NCBI GenBank assembly: GCA_945859605.1
Contig: OX243817.1
Span: forward strand, 17,780,620 to 17,844,619
Length of the DNA stretch: 64,000 bases
Source of the DNA: Lumbricus rubellus
Lineage: Eukaryota; Annelida; Clitellata; Crassiclitellata; Lumbricidae
Direction of reading: 5' to 3'
In this document: piece by piece, positions 1 through 12,100 of the stretch
Layout of the letters: every line of letters begins with the position of its first letter
Numbering within the stretch: the stretch's first letter is position 1
Position numbers and translations under genes: made by a program
Notes under the pieces: model-generated
What the model was told of the DNA's origin: nothing
The model's input: only the letters and a program-made list of their open reading frames with translations
The model's database searches: none

Positions 1-37
1 TGATTATCATTATTTTTATTGTTACTATTATACACTG

Positions 38-605
38 TTAGAAATCTCTCCGTATTTTTACGGGCATTTCCTGGCAGCTTTGTACAGTGGAAATGACCGT
101 AAAATTGGTGTCTTCTTTTCTCATTGTCCATGTCTCTGCGCCATATAATGTCACACTCCATATCAATGTTTTGACCATTCTTTTCTTAAGATTTCTATTT
201 AGCCCTCCTCTTAGCAATTCTTTTCTTATTAAGAATTCCTCTTTGCCCATTGCTATTCTCCTTCCTATCTCTTTATGACATTTGGCGCCGCTTATGTTAT
301 GCTTCCCAAATAGCAGAATTCCTTCACTTGCTCTACTTTTTCTCCATTTATTTTCATACATATGGATGTTTCCTTTTCCTTACTGATCTTCATAAATTTT
401 GTATTTTTTGATGTTTATTTTCATGTTGTAGTTTTCTGAGGTCGCATTTATTCGATCCATCACTCGTGCAGATCCTTTTAACTTCCTGTCAGCATTGCTT
501 GATCGTCAGCAAACCTGAAAGCTTTTACCAATATTCCTCCTACTTTTATTCCGTCTTCTGTACCATCAACTTCCTCTCTTATTAGCTCTTCTGTGTAGCT
601 ATTAA
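38..605 (-). mobile_element. Non-LTR retrotransposon reverse transcriptase fragment (degraded)
   Basis: Read on the minus strand, 605 to about 490 gives a reverse-transcriptase stretch with the catalytic FADDQ motif. Lower coordinates (361-38) give LIWSVTLYGAETWTMRK, typical of the region downstream of the RT palm in LINE polymerases. The two parts are separated by frame breaks, so this is a dead fragment. The clade is uncertain. It abuts another LINE fragment of a different type. Confidence 0.7.
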
Positions 606-611
606 ACAGTA

Positions 612-1455
612 ATTGTAATTGTAATTGAACATTTATATAGCGCCGCTCACAGATTCAGTAGCGCTCCCGACCCTAGTTAGCACTGCCGCTAACGAACAGC
701 ATAGTCTTCAGGCGTTTCCTAAACAAAGGAAGAGAGAGACTAAGAAGCTCAAGACGAAGTTTGTGAGGAAGACGGTTCCAATAGGATGGGCCAGCATAAG
801 CAAAGCTTCTGGACTGGGCAGTGGCTCCACGCATGCGAGGCACGACAAGGAGGCCGCTGGCTGCCGAGCGAAGGGCAGAGCGGCCGGGGAGAGAGGAGAC
901 CGGGGTGCAGAGAGAACGGAGGTAAGAGGGAGCTACCCCAAGAAGAGAATTGCGCATGAGTGTCAGAATCTAAAACTCAATGCGCTGTGGTACAGGAAGC
1001 CAGTGGAGAGTGTCCCGAATAAAGACAGAAATATGAGAGAACTTGGGAAGACCGGCAATTAGGCGAGCAGCAGCATTTAGAATTGTCTGAAGTTTGGAAA
1101 GGTTGAGTGAGGAGAGACCGGCGTAAGCAGAGTTCCCAAAGTCAACCCTAGAGCAGAACAGGGCATGAACAAGCGCCTTAACAGCTTGCGGAGAGAGTGA
1201 ATGGCGGATAGTTCGCAGCTGGCGTAGGTGGTAGAGACATGTACGTGAGACACGGTTGACATGGTCCGAGAAAGAAAGGGCTGAATCCAGAGTGAAACCC
1301 AAGTCACGAACTGTGGGAGAGAAATGGACATCAGGAAACAAAGTACGGAGGAGCTCCATGTCGATCTTCGCAAGCTGGGCTCGGCCTCCAAGCCAGATAT
1401 ATTGGGTTTTTTCAGAATTCAGGCGGAGACGGGTGGAGGACATCCACTGGTAATG
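612..1455 (-). mobile_element. CR1/L2-like LINE, 3' part of reverse transcriptase
   Basis: Minus-strand translation gives the C-terminal half of a CR1/L2-type polymerase: a segment near 1430-1250 with LNSEKTQYIWLG and VRDLGFTLD, then LSKLQTILNAAARLI and TLHWLPVPQRIEF. A second frame (957-673) holds the terminal RMRGATAQSRSFAYAGPSYWN block. At least one frameshift divides them. The 3' end near 612-660 has short ATTACA-type repeats and the GCGCTATATAAA-like tail shared by other LINE and SINE copies in the window. Confidence 0.8.
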
Positions 1456-1460
1456 GTGAC

Positions 1461-1660
1461 GTCCAACGACTTGGTCCGTCCAGAGACCCGTTGCGCAGAC
1501 GACCAACGACTTGGTCCGTCCAGAGACCCGTTGCGCAGACGACCAACGACTTGGTCCGTCCAGAGACCCGTTGCGCAGACGACCAACGACTTGGTCCGTC
1601 CAGAGACCCGTTGCGCAGACGTCCAACGACTTGGTCCGTCTAGAGACCCGTTGCGCAGAC
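1461..1660. repeat. Minisatellite, five copies of a 40-bp unit
   Basis: Five consecutive 40-bp units start exactly at 1461, 1501, 1541, 1581 and 1621. Units begin with GACCAACGACTTGGTCC or a GTCC variant. Copies 1-4 are nearly identical; the fifth carries TCTAGAGACC. The array directly follows the 5' break of the LINE fragment. Confidence 0.95.
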
Positions 1661-2158
1661 GTCCTCTTTCCAGCTCGTCTCAACTCAGACTGAATATACG
1701 TTGCCTTCCATCCCTTGACGTTGATCCCTTGCCCATCCCTCTCGAAAGCCCTTCCCATTGGACTGCCCATCCCATTGGACCCCTCGGTCACCGTTTATCG
1801 ACCCATCGTACCTACGTACCCATCGCCGCCTATTTATATATTTTATGCCTAAGAGAACTACGAATCGTTTCAATAGACATCTTATTAAACGTCTTATTAA
1901 AGTCACAGTCGCAATAAAAGAAATCCCTCCTATCCGGAGGTGTCTACAGTGTACACTTAACTAAATCTGCATATATATACTATTTCTAACCTTCTATGAG
2001 CGGACTAAATATATTTCCCCTTGCCCGTATATCTAGCTACGCTTGACTGGACAAGGCGTCTATCTAACAATCCTATATTACAGCGCAGCTGCAAGTGCAA
2101 TTCGTGACAATGGCCCTATGCTTAAGACAAAAATAAAAAAATAAATTTTGGAACTAAA

Positions 2159-2564
2159 ACCAACAAAGGCACAATTGCATTATTTACAACTTAAAAATCC
2201 ATCTAACCCTTATTGCATCCTTGGAAGGTCCGTCTCTACGTATTCCGTAGCTGACGGTTGCATTCCATATACCATCAAGTTTATTCGCCCTGGTATCTGG
2301 CTGAGAAGGTTCTTATATTCCGGCCAGAGTCTTTTCACTTTCCTCTTCTGTTCGTAAGACAGCTCGGAGGTAATCACTACATCTCTGAAGTTCTCCGTCT
2401 GTTGATTGTCTTCCATCTCCATCTCCGACCAGTCTTCCACCACTACAGCCGCTCCTGAAGAGTGTATCCGCTTATCAGCTTTCTTTGTCGTGTCTTCTGC
2501 TCCGGCTGGTCTCTCATAGTAGTACTTCAGCATATTAGACAACGGACACCCCTGTATCACTCCT
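2159..2564 (-). mobile_element. Ty3/gypsy-like retrotransposon polyprotein fragment
   Basis: Minus-strand translation includes ELSYEQKRKVKRLWPEY followed by LLSQIPGRINL. This pattern is typical of the segment between protease and reverse transcriptase in Ty3/gypsy pol, where a block on the theme LS.EQ precedes PGRTNL. The upstream part runs into the sequence gap, so neither the RT motif nor an LTR can be seen. The family call rests on this short motif only. Confidence 0.5.
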
Positions 2565-2764
2565 NNNNNNNNNNNNNNNNNNNNNNNNNNNNNNNNNNNN
2601 NNNNNNNNNNNNNNNNNNNNNNNNNNNNNNNNNNNNNNNNNNNNNNNNNNNNNNNNNNNNNNNNNNNNNNNNNNNNNNNNNNNNNNNNNNNNNNNNNNNN
2701 NNNNNNNNNNNNNNNNNNNNNNNNNNNNNNNNNNNNNNNNNNNNNNNNNNNNNNNNNNNNNNNN
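2565..2764. other. Assembly gap of 200 N
   Basis: Two hundred ambiguous bases in a row, a round size usual for scaffold gaps of unknown length. The minus-strand gypsy-like fragment enters it from the low-coordinate side. Confidence 1.
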
Positions 2765-3186
2765 TTCTGACGGATGTCCTAGTGGCGACGTAAATATCAT
2801 TTAATTCTGTATGCGTTAAGAATCACCGTCTAATTACAAATTGTCAGTCGTAAAGCATTAATTTATCTAAATTCACTTTGATTTCTATCCGAAGTTTTGA
2901 TACAAGTCTCTAGACACCGCGTCAGATATAACCATGGCAAAAGCTACACTGTAAACGACCGTGTGGTTATTACTTAACCACTGTTACGTATAAATTTCCT
3001 CATTAATCTTGATCGGAAGTATGTCTATCTATGTAATTATTTAAATAAACCGACCAGCCTATCTCTCAACACATACATAGACAGCCTAATCGAATCCTGA
3101 AAAAGTTGTGTGATCGCCTGTACACAGTGTACAGTGTACACTATAACAGTCTAATTTTTTCTTTAGCTTCCTCTCACAGAGACTAG

Positions 3187-6100
3187 ATGGATGTTGGTGT
3201 GAGAGTCATACGAGGACGAAACTGGAGTTGGGATGACCAGGATGGCAATTTTGTGGGAACAGTTGTCAAACCTTTTGAGTCATCTGCCAATGCCATCCAG
3301 AGTGGTACAGTTTTTGTTCAGTGGGATAATGGTTTCATTGGAAACTACCGAGTTGGAAAGGATGGAGAGTATGACCTGCGAATATTCGACAGTGGCCCTG
3401 CAGGTAAATCACATGCTTCTCTCTTGTAGTGTCTTGTGCATTAGACATTGGTATTATTATAGAAGTTGCTGGAGATAAGGATGGCTAGATCAGTGTGAAA
3501 AAACCCAGTTAAAAATACACAGCAAACAAGATCTAAGGCCAGAAAACTGATACATTTGTTTCTCTAAAATACATGTTAGTCAGAAAGCTTAATTTTAAAA
3601 TTTGTTTGGCTTGAAACATAATTAAGATGGATGAGAAGGATTTGATAAGAAAGAGCTCTGGCACAAGATTGGCACATACAGTGAGAGACTAACAGACGGA
3701 CGAATGGAGACAGACGAACGGACAGACAGACACACAGAGACAGAGACATGCACACAGAGAGACAGAGACAGATAAACAGAGGCACAGTCACAAGAGACTC
3801 TTTGCTACAAATGGTTATTGATGGAAAATGGAAGGGAAGTGAACAAGAGGAAGACGAAAACAGATGTTCATGGATTGGATGATGACAGAATCAGACAGAT
3901 GGATATGAAAACCTTAAAGAAGAGGACCAGTTGTAAGAGAAGTGATAACATCAGACATTTGAACCTGCCTGAGAGGCAGAGGCAGAGAAGATCCAGAACA
4001 CTCTTGTCAGTGCCAAACCCAAGCTTGGATAAAGGAGGAAGGCATCGCTAATGGTCTTTGTTACCACACAGTGACGTTAAACTGCAACTACTACCACCCA
4101 GGTCCAGAAGGAGAGGGCATTATTTAGTAAACAGTAAACTGTGTCATTTTGACAAAGGTCAAAATTTGTGTAATTAATCAGCAGTTATTGAGGACTAACT
4201 TTTTGTATTCATTTGATGATGATGATGGTTCTCTGCCCGAAGGCAGGTTCATTGGCTTTTACGCCCCTGGGGATGAGATGAGTAAGGTGGTTTCCCGTTG
4301 CCTTCCACACAGACAATGATGTTTATGCAACTTGCCCAAGGTCGCTCCGCAGCAGCTTGCGCCATCGCGTCCCACGCGTGCTAGACCGAGATATCTAAAT
4401 CTCTAAATGTCAACTCCCAACCCGGGGCTTGAACCGCAGTCCGTTGTATCCAACAGACGAATGCCGCTCTCGCTTACTGGTGTAGCTAACTACATTCATT
4501 TAGAAGGCCATAATTATTTGTGTGTAATTTTGCTTCTCTCTGTGTTAGATGTATCCTCATGCTATTTGTGTTTGCTTACTTGCCAGGTATCAAGTTTTCT
4601 CCTGCATATTGTGATGAATGCAACACCCAGGCTAATATCATCGGCACCAGATGGAAATGTGCGGTTTGCCATAACTATGATCTCTGCCATGCTTGTTACC
4701 ATGGTGACAGACATGATTTGATGCATCATTTCATTCGACTTGATTTTGACAATGCCAAGGAGTTAGTTCTGTCTTACATATATTTATTTACATATATAAA
4801 GGTGAAGTAAGTAAAGTTGTTTTAGGGCCAAAGCCCGTTGGTGAGGCACTCATCTCCTTTTCTTGGCCCTTGAGCCGGCAATGGACGAATCCCAAGGTCC
4901 TGAACACTGGGCCAGTGCATCACAGGACTTGCCGTTTACTTCCCAGCTTATGCTGGTACCAGGTTGACGATTTACATATATATAACATTTGTTATATATA
5001 TATATATAATATATGACTTTGATATTTTTTTAAATTTTAAACTTATATTGATGTTGTGCAACATTGTGTCATTCAGATTATTCAAAAGTTTTTGCACTTT
5101 TATGGATTTGAAATCACAAGTGCATCTTTAAAATTCATCATTTGAGTAGTCTTTTCCATTTGCAGTCCTTTTCCCTCTTAAAATGCATCACAGACTTGAG
5201 CAGCTGGATGACATCAAATCATCTGAAGCTCGACACGGACAAAGTCTAAGCTTCTGTGTTCCGCTATTTTTTCGTTTAGTTTATTGAGTTCTGATTAAAT
5301 ACATGACCAGTTAATAGTTTATATTAAAAAGTTACATTGACTGAATTGCAAACAATAGGATAGGAGGAAACTTACAACCAACTTGATTGAAGTAGAGTCT
5401 TCACAAACGTAAACATTTGATACTGTGTCATTAGATGATTCATTCATAGGAGGCGGAGCTGATTCCGCTTATCTAATCATCCCCCCCCCTCATTGTTTGC
5501 TGAATTAATAATAGTAATATTAAATGACATGAAGAATAGCTGTGATGGATAATGATGCTCTAACTCTCATATCCTTGTGCTGTGCAAACTTCACCGTATA
5601 GCGAGGTCGAACTCAAAGTTTCTTTCGTGAAATCATCACATGAAACTAAATCAATTGTGAACTATTATTTGTGCATCAGTTGACTGTCCACATGTTAGTT
5701 ACATCATCTATGTTATCTATTTACAGCATTATATATGGAGAAAAATGACTTTTTTCAAAGACTTAGCGTAGATTTAAATGTTTGCATTTCCGTGAATATG
5801 TAAGCTATTAAGATGACTTATCAACATTTATATTTATTTTCGTTTTAGAGTTGAGGTACCTTCACGAGCGAAGTCTGAGAAGAATGAAGTGCTGGGCATC
5901 TTTCCTGGAACAACGGTTGTACGTCGGGTGGAGGATTGGTTGCATGGACAGAATGACGGTTCGTAATACTCTGTCTGCATTATTATGTGTTTGTATGTGC
6001 ACTTGTTACAGTGCCTCTTCAAGCTCTCCCTACTCAGAGGCGCTCCCGAATGCAGAGCGGACACTGCATCGGAGTTTCACGCCGAAGCGCTGAGCAATTA

Positions 6101-9100
6101 TGAGTGAAGGACTTGCCCAAGGTCCTTACGCGGCGAGGTGGATTCGAACCTCGAACCTTCCGGCTCCAAGGCAACGACGCCACTTTTTCTACAAGTAGTT
6201 GTTTAACTCAGATTGTGCTGTTCTTCGAAGGAAGAGCAGCTAATGTGCCCAGTGATGGATATTTATTGTGTTTGACTATAGCCTTTTTATGCAGCTTTCA
6301 AATAAGTGAGGAAGTAAGTAAGTAGGTAAATAAGTGAGTAAGTAAGTGTGCCCAACTCTCCACTATTGAAATACAACTGCTAGCTGCATATTGTCTTGTT
6401 TTACTATGATTGTAATGATCAAGGTTTTGTTGAGAATATTCATTGCTTCTGTGGTGAAATGTCAAACGTTATAAACAAAATAACATTTAACTAATAACAA
6501 CCCATATTTGATTATATTATGCTTTCTATGTGTGATCATTTCGTGCAGGTGGAATGGGCGGAATGCTCGGAACAGTCCTTGAAGATCCACCACAACGTCA
6601 GCTGACCTCCAACCGTGGAGTCGTCCTGGTTCAGTGGGAGAACGGGGACACGGTGGAGCACAGTTGTGGAAACGATGGTAAGGTGGCGCTCAAGTGCGTC
6701 GGCGCTGTAGCGGGAAAAGAATACTACGTGCAACATCTCGCAGATCTTTCTGCTGATCAGTTTCGTGTTGCGAAATTCAGGGAGGAGGAAGAAGATGAAT
6801 CTGCTCCGCAAGGAACATCTGGAGAAATGGTTCCGATCGAACCAAGGCAAAGCATTGATAATAGTGAGCTCACGGTGATACTACATAGTTTACAATTTAT
6901 CATTTTAACAGTTCTTAGAAATTTGTGGAGTTCTGTATGAATATTACAATTGCATTTTAAAATGAAAGGTGGTCCTTGTATGCCTATGCCACATGGTATG
7001 AATTAATTTTTGTATTTTTATCTTGCATAAATTTATGTTCTGCCTAATATGAATTTAGATATGTATCCTTGTTGAATCTTTAGCTAAATTAAACTAAATT
7101 TATAAATAAAATAAACAGATTTAATTAAACTGCTAATAATTATTTTTTTCTGATCAAGACTACAATGGATCTGCCTTCATTTCTCCGTTTCGTCCGGGCG
7201 ATCGAGTCCAGGTCAACATGAGTGCAAGCGTCTTCCGGTCTCTTCAGGACGGTCAACCCGGAGGATGGAATGCGGAAATGGAAATGGTACGTAGACATCA
7301 CATCTTTTCCTGTAATTCACCTTATGGACTGACCAAATATGGATTATGGATTGACCAAATAAATGACCAACTGACCGCTACTGGTGAATTGATGAATTAA
7401 GTTTGTGAGAATCCTTTCCAGTTGTACCATCAAGTCAAATATCAAGAATCAAATACCATTTGTGACGCCGGCGCTCGAAACCCGTCGCATGAAGGAACCT
7501 AGATATTGCGCTAGATGCCGAAATAGGCGAGAGGGGTCAAGAATGCAGTTTATTCCTCAGTTCAGCAAATGACTGTAAATTTGCCCTAATTTGCGAAGTA
7601 GTGAACCGATTTTGATGCCGTTTGCGTTATATGATTCAGAATATATGCCTCTAATGCCCAGAACAATTGCAGAATAATAACTTAGTAGGTTCAGTAGACT
7701 TGGATTACACAAATATTCAGTAACTTTTTGTTTTGTTTTCTCGCTATAAACTAATGAAAGAATCAAACGAGCATAACTTCAGTTAGAAAAAAGATATTTT
7801 CATTCTGTTCTAAGCATTTTAGAGCTTGTTCATTGCAGCATATGATTAAATCAAAAGGTCAAAACGACATGTGACGGATTTTGAGCCCCTGTGTCACATT
7901 TTATTAAGGCAACAACCGTAGCACTTTGATTTTAAAAAAACCCAGAATAACAACATTAACATTAACATGAATGATTAACGTAACAGAAAGAATAAACAGT
8001 GTATCATAAGAATAAACAGTACATCATAAAGCAAAGGATTATATATGGCCTTCTGTGTTTAACAAACTGTCTTCTGATTTTTTTTACTTCCTAGTCTACA
8101 CTCATGTAAACAACGGATGCATACTGGTAGCTAGCTATTCAAGCATATCTTCTAAATTGTTCAGTTGGATTTGTTTGTTTTTCAGATTGCCTATTGTTTT
8201 AAATATTGTCTGGTGGTTTTTAATTGTATTACAATTTAACAATGAGGCGACTCGGACACCAGCTGCAGCTTGTCGTAAAAAAGTGTTGAATGCTACACTT
8301 TATTGAAACATCTCAAGTTGTTCAGTCGTCATTACACATTTGTCCCACGAGCTAGGACCACTATTGCTCAAACTCGATTCTTTACCAACATTGGGCCCTC
8401 CTTATGGAATTCTCTTCCCTCCACTCTGCATGGGACTCTACTTTCAGGATCACTTTCTACATCTCTCACTCTTCTTAAGACCTATTTTTTCTCTAGGGGT
8501 CATTGCACTGGTAGCGCTACTGAATGCTTCAGCTGTGAGCGGCGCTATAGACTTACTAATTAGAATACATTACATTTCATAGGCACTTCCATTATGTAGG
8601 ACTTTTGTCCTTGTGGGTGAGATTTTATGTCGGAGGTATTTTCCGCTTTTATTGTGATGTCAGAAATGGTTGAAGTAACTAAAACAAATCAATGATTAAA
8701 TGAATATGTGAAACTGTGAATATGTCAGCCATATTTAAAATACATTACAGCCTCAGACTTGTTTAATAGTTTAGCAGTATCTAAGGAAATATTGTAAACG
8801 TGCAGTGGTGCTTGTTTCAATTTAATTTCATAAATTATGAAAGAATTTCTAAGAATAATCTTCTGTGCTTTGTTCCAATTCAGACAAAATTCCTTTCAGA
8901 ATCAAATATTATTTTATGCAGTGCTTTTTCAGACAGAACACTCTGGAATGGTGTTCTGGGACCTATTTTTAGTTATTAAAAATAATTCAGTTAATTTAAC
9001 TGTTAATAAAAAATATCGTTTGGATACTTTATTTAATTTCAGTGTTTATTGATATGGCTACATATATAAAGAACAATATTAGCATAAAATTTGTCCCCAT

Positions 9101-12100
9101 AATTGTTCTGAATTTGTTCATTTCGGAGCCTTTTTCCAGAAAATGCACTGATTTTATGCAATAAGAAGTACTTAGTACTTAGTCCTTGCGGTACAGGTCT
9201 GCACATCACTTCCTCCACTCCTCCCTGTCCATCGCCAGTTAAATAAGAAGACAAAAGAAAAACCATATATTATATCCTTCAAGTTGAAGGCTTCAACTAA
9301 AGCTGAGCGATAGTGAAGACCCTGAAGGGTGTTGAGTATTGGCAGTAATTTCATTTGACGTGAAGGCCAGAGTGACAAGTCGTCAACACTAGACCTTTTC
9401 ACCAACATCATAAATATGATGACAAAATGTGTGCGCATATCTGTACACTTTAACCCTTTACCAATCATAAATAGTATGGGTGGAATCCTATATCCTCAGT
9501 CGTTAAAGTGTTAATATAGTGCCTTTGTGTAAATTTGTATCCCAATACTTAACCCAGCACCTTTTAAATACCAGTTCTTGCTAAGTGCTGTCTCTGATGG
9601 CCTATGAGTAACAGTTTTAAAGTCACCGATAACAAAAACTTGATAAGATAACTAGAGTAGTCACAATTAAAGGACACCCATATACACATGCGGAGCTCAA
9701 CTAATTGGAGTTCCGTATTGATGATAGATGTGGTAGAGTACATAAATTATAGAAACATAATATATAGAAATTTTTATAAAAGTCTGCATAAATTATAGAA
9801 ACATAATATATAGAAATTCTATAAAAGTCTACATAAATTATAGAAACATAATATATAGAAATTCTATAAAAGTCTACATAAATTATAGAAACATTTATAG
9901 AAATTTGTGAAACAATTATTGAAACAGAAAATTATAGACATTATAGAAAATTATAATAAAAATACAACCGGCAGAAAGCTTTACAGTTTCACTGTAAACT
10001 TTTTCAGATTTTTGTGTATGATTTTAATTTCAAAAGCATGAGAGTTTAGTCTTGTTGCTTTTGATTAATGGCAGAAGGAAGTTTTCTCTTTGGGGCTATT
10101 ATTTCAAAGGAAGAAACAGCGTACTGTGATAGCATGTCTAAGTTGCACACTTTTAGTCCATATTCAAATTTAAAAATTGGGTTATATTCTTTAAACTCTT
10201 GCATAGTCATTAGTATTAATTGTTTTATTAGGTCTATGTTTTTGTCATCTTTTAGTGTCTGAACTTTAATAATTATTGAGATCTCCTGGCCTTTGTTAAA
10301 CCATACTTTCTTTTCTGTTCATAAAGGCATGCTTGTTTTTCAGTGCATCGGGGCCACAGGAGTTGTTTTGAAAGTTTATCAAGGGGTGATTGTCGTTGGA
10401 TACAAAGGTTTGAAGAAGATGTGGCCCATTAATCCAGAAGCTCTAACGAAAAAGGTGATTCACGGCTGATTTTTCACACACACACACACACACACGCTCA
10501 TTTCAACCAATGGAAAAGATATATTGGTTGGTTTGTCACACTGACCAAACTGCTGTTTTTTTTCACCCTTATTGGTCGTGGTCTCAAGGTTTACTCGCAT
10601 ATCGGCCTTCATTTGGAACACTATGCACTAGCTTCCTGTGCCCCAGCGTCAGTAACATGAGAGGAACCAGTTTAATTTTCCCAATGCATTGTCATTACAA
10701 TTCGAGGCTATTGTCTTTTATAACCCTTTTGTCTCAATGAACCTCGAATGATTGTTCGAATATTTTGAGCTTGTCTACCATGAAATGAAGGTTTGACTTT
10801 CATGCCTTTTCCAGTCTCTCTGGATTACTGCTGGGTGCACAATGCCATATTATGTAGGCATAATGTATTTCGAAACGACTATAAAAAATCTTTTCAGATC
10901 TGCACCAAATTTGCAGAGCATTTTTGGCATGTTTTTTAGTAAGAGAATGTCGACATCCTGACCATTGAACTAAGCTCTTCAATTGTTTCGTGTATTGTGA
11001 TTTAATTGTAAACTTCAAACTTATAAAGTGCCACACGTTGCAAACGAAGTGTGTGTGGCACCAGCTTATTTGCAAGTGCAATGTCATGTCAGTGGGTTTC
11101 CATAGGGTAGTAAAAAAAGATCAGTTTCCCAGGAGTCAGGAAAAGATGCAGAACATCTGCTAAGGGGGAGGGCGGTTGGGTGGGTGTAGATTAAGTTGAG
11201 AAGTCGAACTGGGGGTGGGATGGGGGCAGAGGATCAGATGAATTTAGGGTAGGAATTCTTGAAAGATGACACTATATTTTCAGTGGAAAGCCCATATGAT
11301 TACTTGCCTTGCTTATTGGGTAATCGTAATCTCCAAATTTCTAAATTGCTACTCGAAAGCGAAGTGTGGGGCACCAGCTTATTCACGAGCGCTGCGTTGA
11401 ATCAAAAGGGTTGTCCATAAGAGTAGTCCATGGACCATGGTCGAGTAATGGGTGGGAGATTTTAAATTAATATAATTGCTGATTAACTTTGACTCTGTGA
11501 ATAAAATTAAATTCAGTTGATCATTTGGTTGATGATTATCTATATAAATAAAAATGAAACTTTACAATAGTTCGTCATACAATCACGCTGAAAGTTACGC
11601 ACCGATTGTTTTGAAAATTTACCAAAACCTTCCATTTTAATAGCACCGTGTCTTAACATTCTTTTCCCAGAAAAAAACGCAATCTTTTCCACAAAAAGTG
11701 AACTTTGCAATTCGTTCGACCGCCATTTGCAAATTCAACAAAACTGTCAGATTTCAGAAAGTCCCCAAACACAGCAGACGAAACATGAATGAGGTCGCGT
11801 GCTGTGACGTCATAAGCGTGTCGCAAAAAACGCCTTTCATCATTATTGGGCTCTATCATTGGGAGGGGCGGGAAGGTCTTTTCTGCCACAGCAAAGCGTG
11901 GCTGGGTACAGCTAGTGGGCTATAAATTTTTGCAACAGATGATTTGCATTTTGACGTTAAGTAACGAATTGTTATTAATTGTTGATTGTAGTTGTTTGAT
12001 GTTGGCGATCGAGTGCGAATTTTAACCGATGAACAAAGAGTTCAAACGCTGCAAAAGGATCATGGAGGTTGGGTTCAGAAAATGAAAGAGGCAAGTTTTA

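Noticed and set aside
1461..1660. CRISPR-like array
   Set aside because: The 40-bp units are contiguous with no spacers, and the window is animal nuclear DNA.
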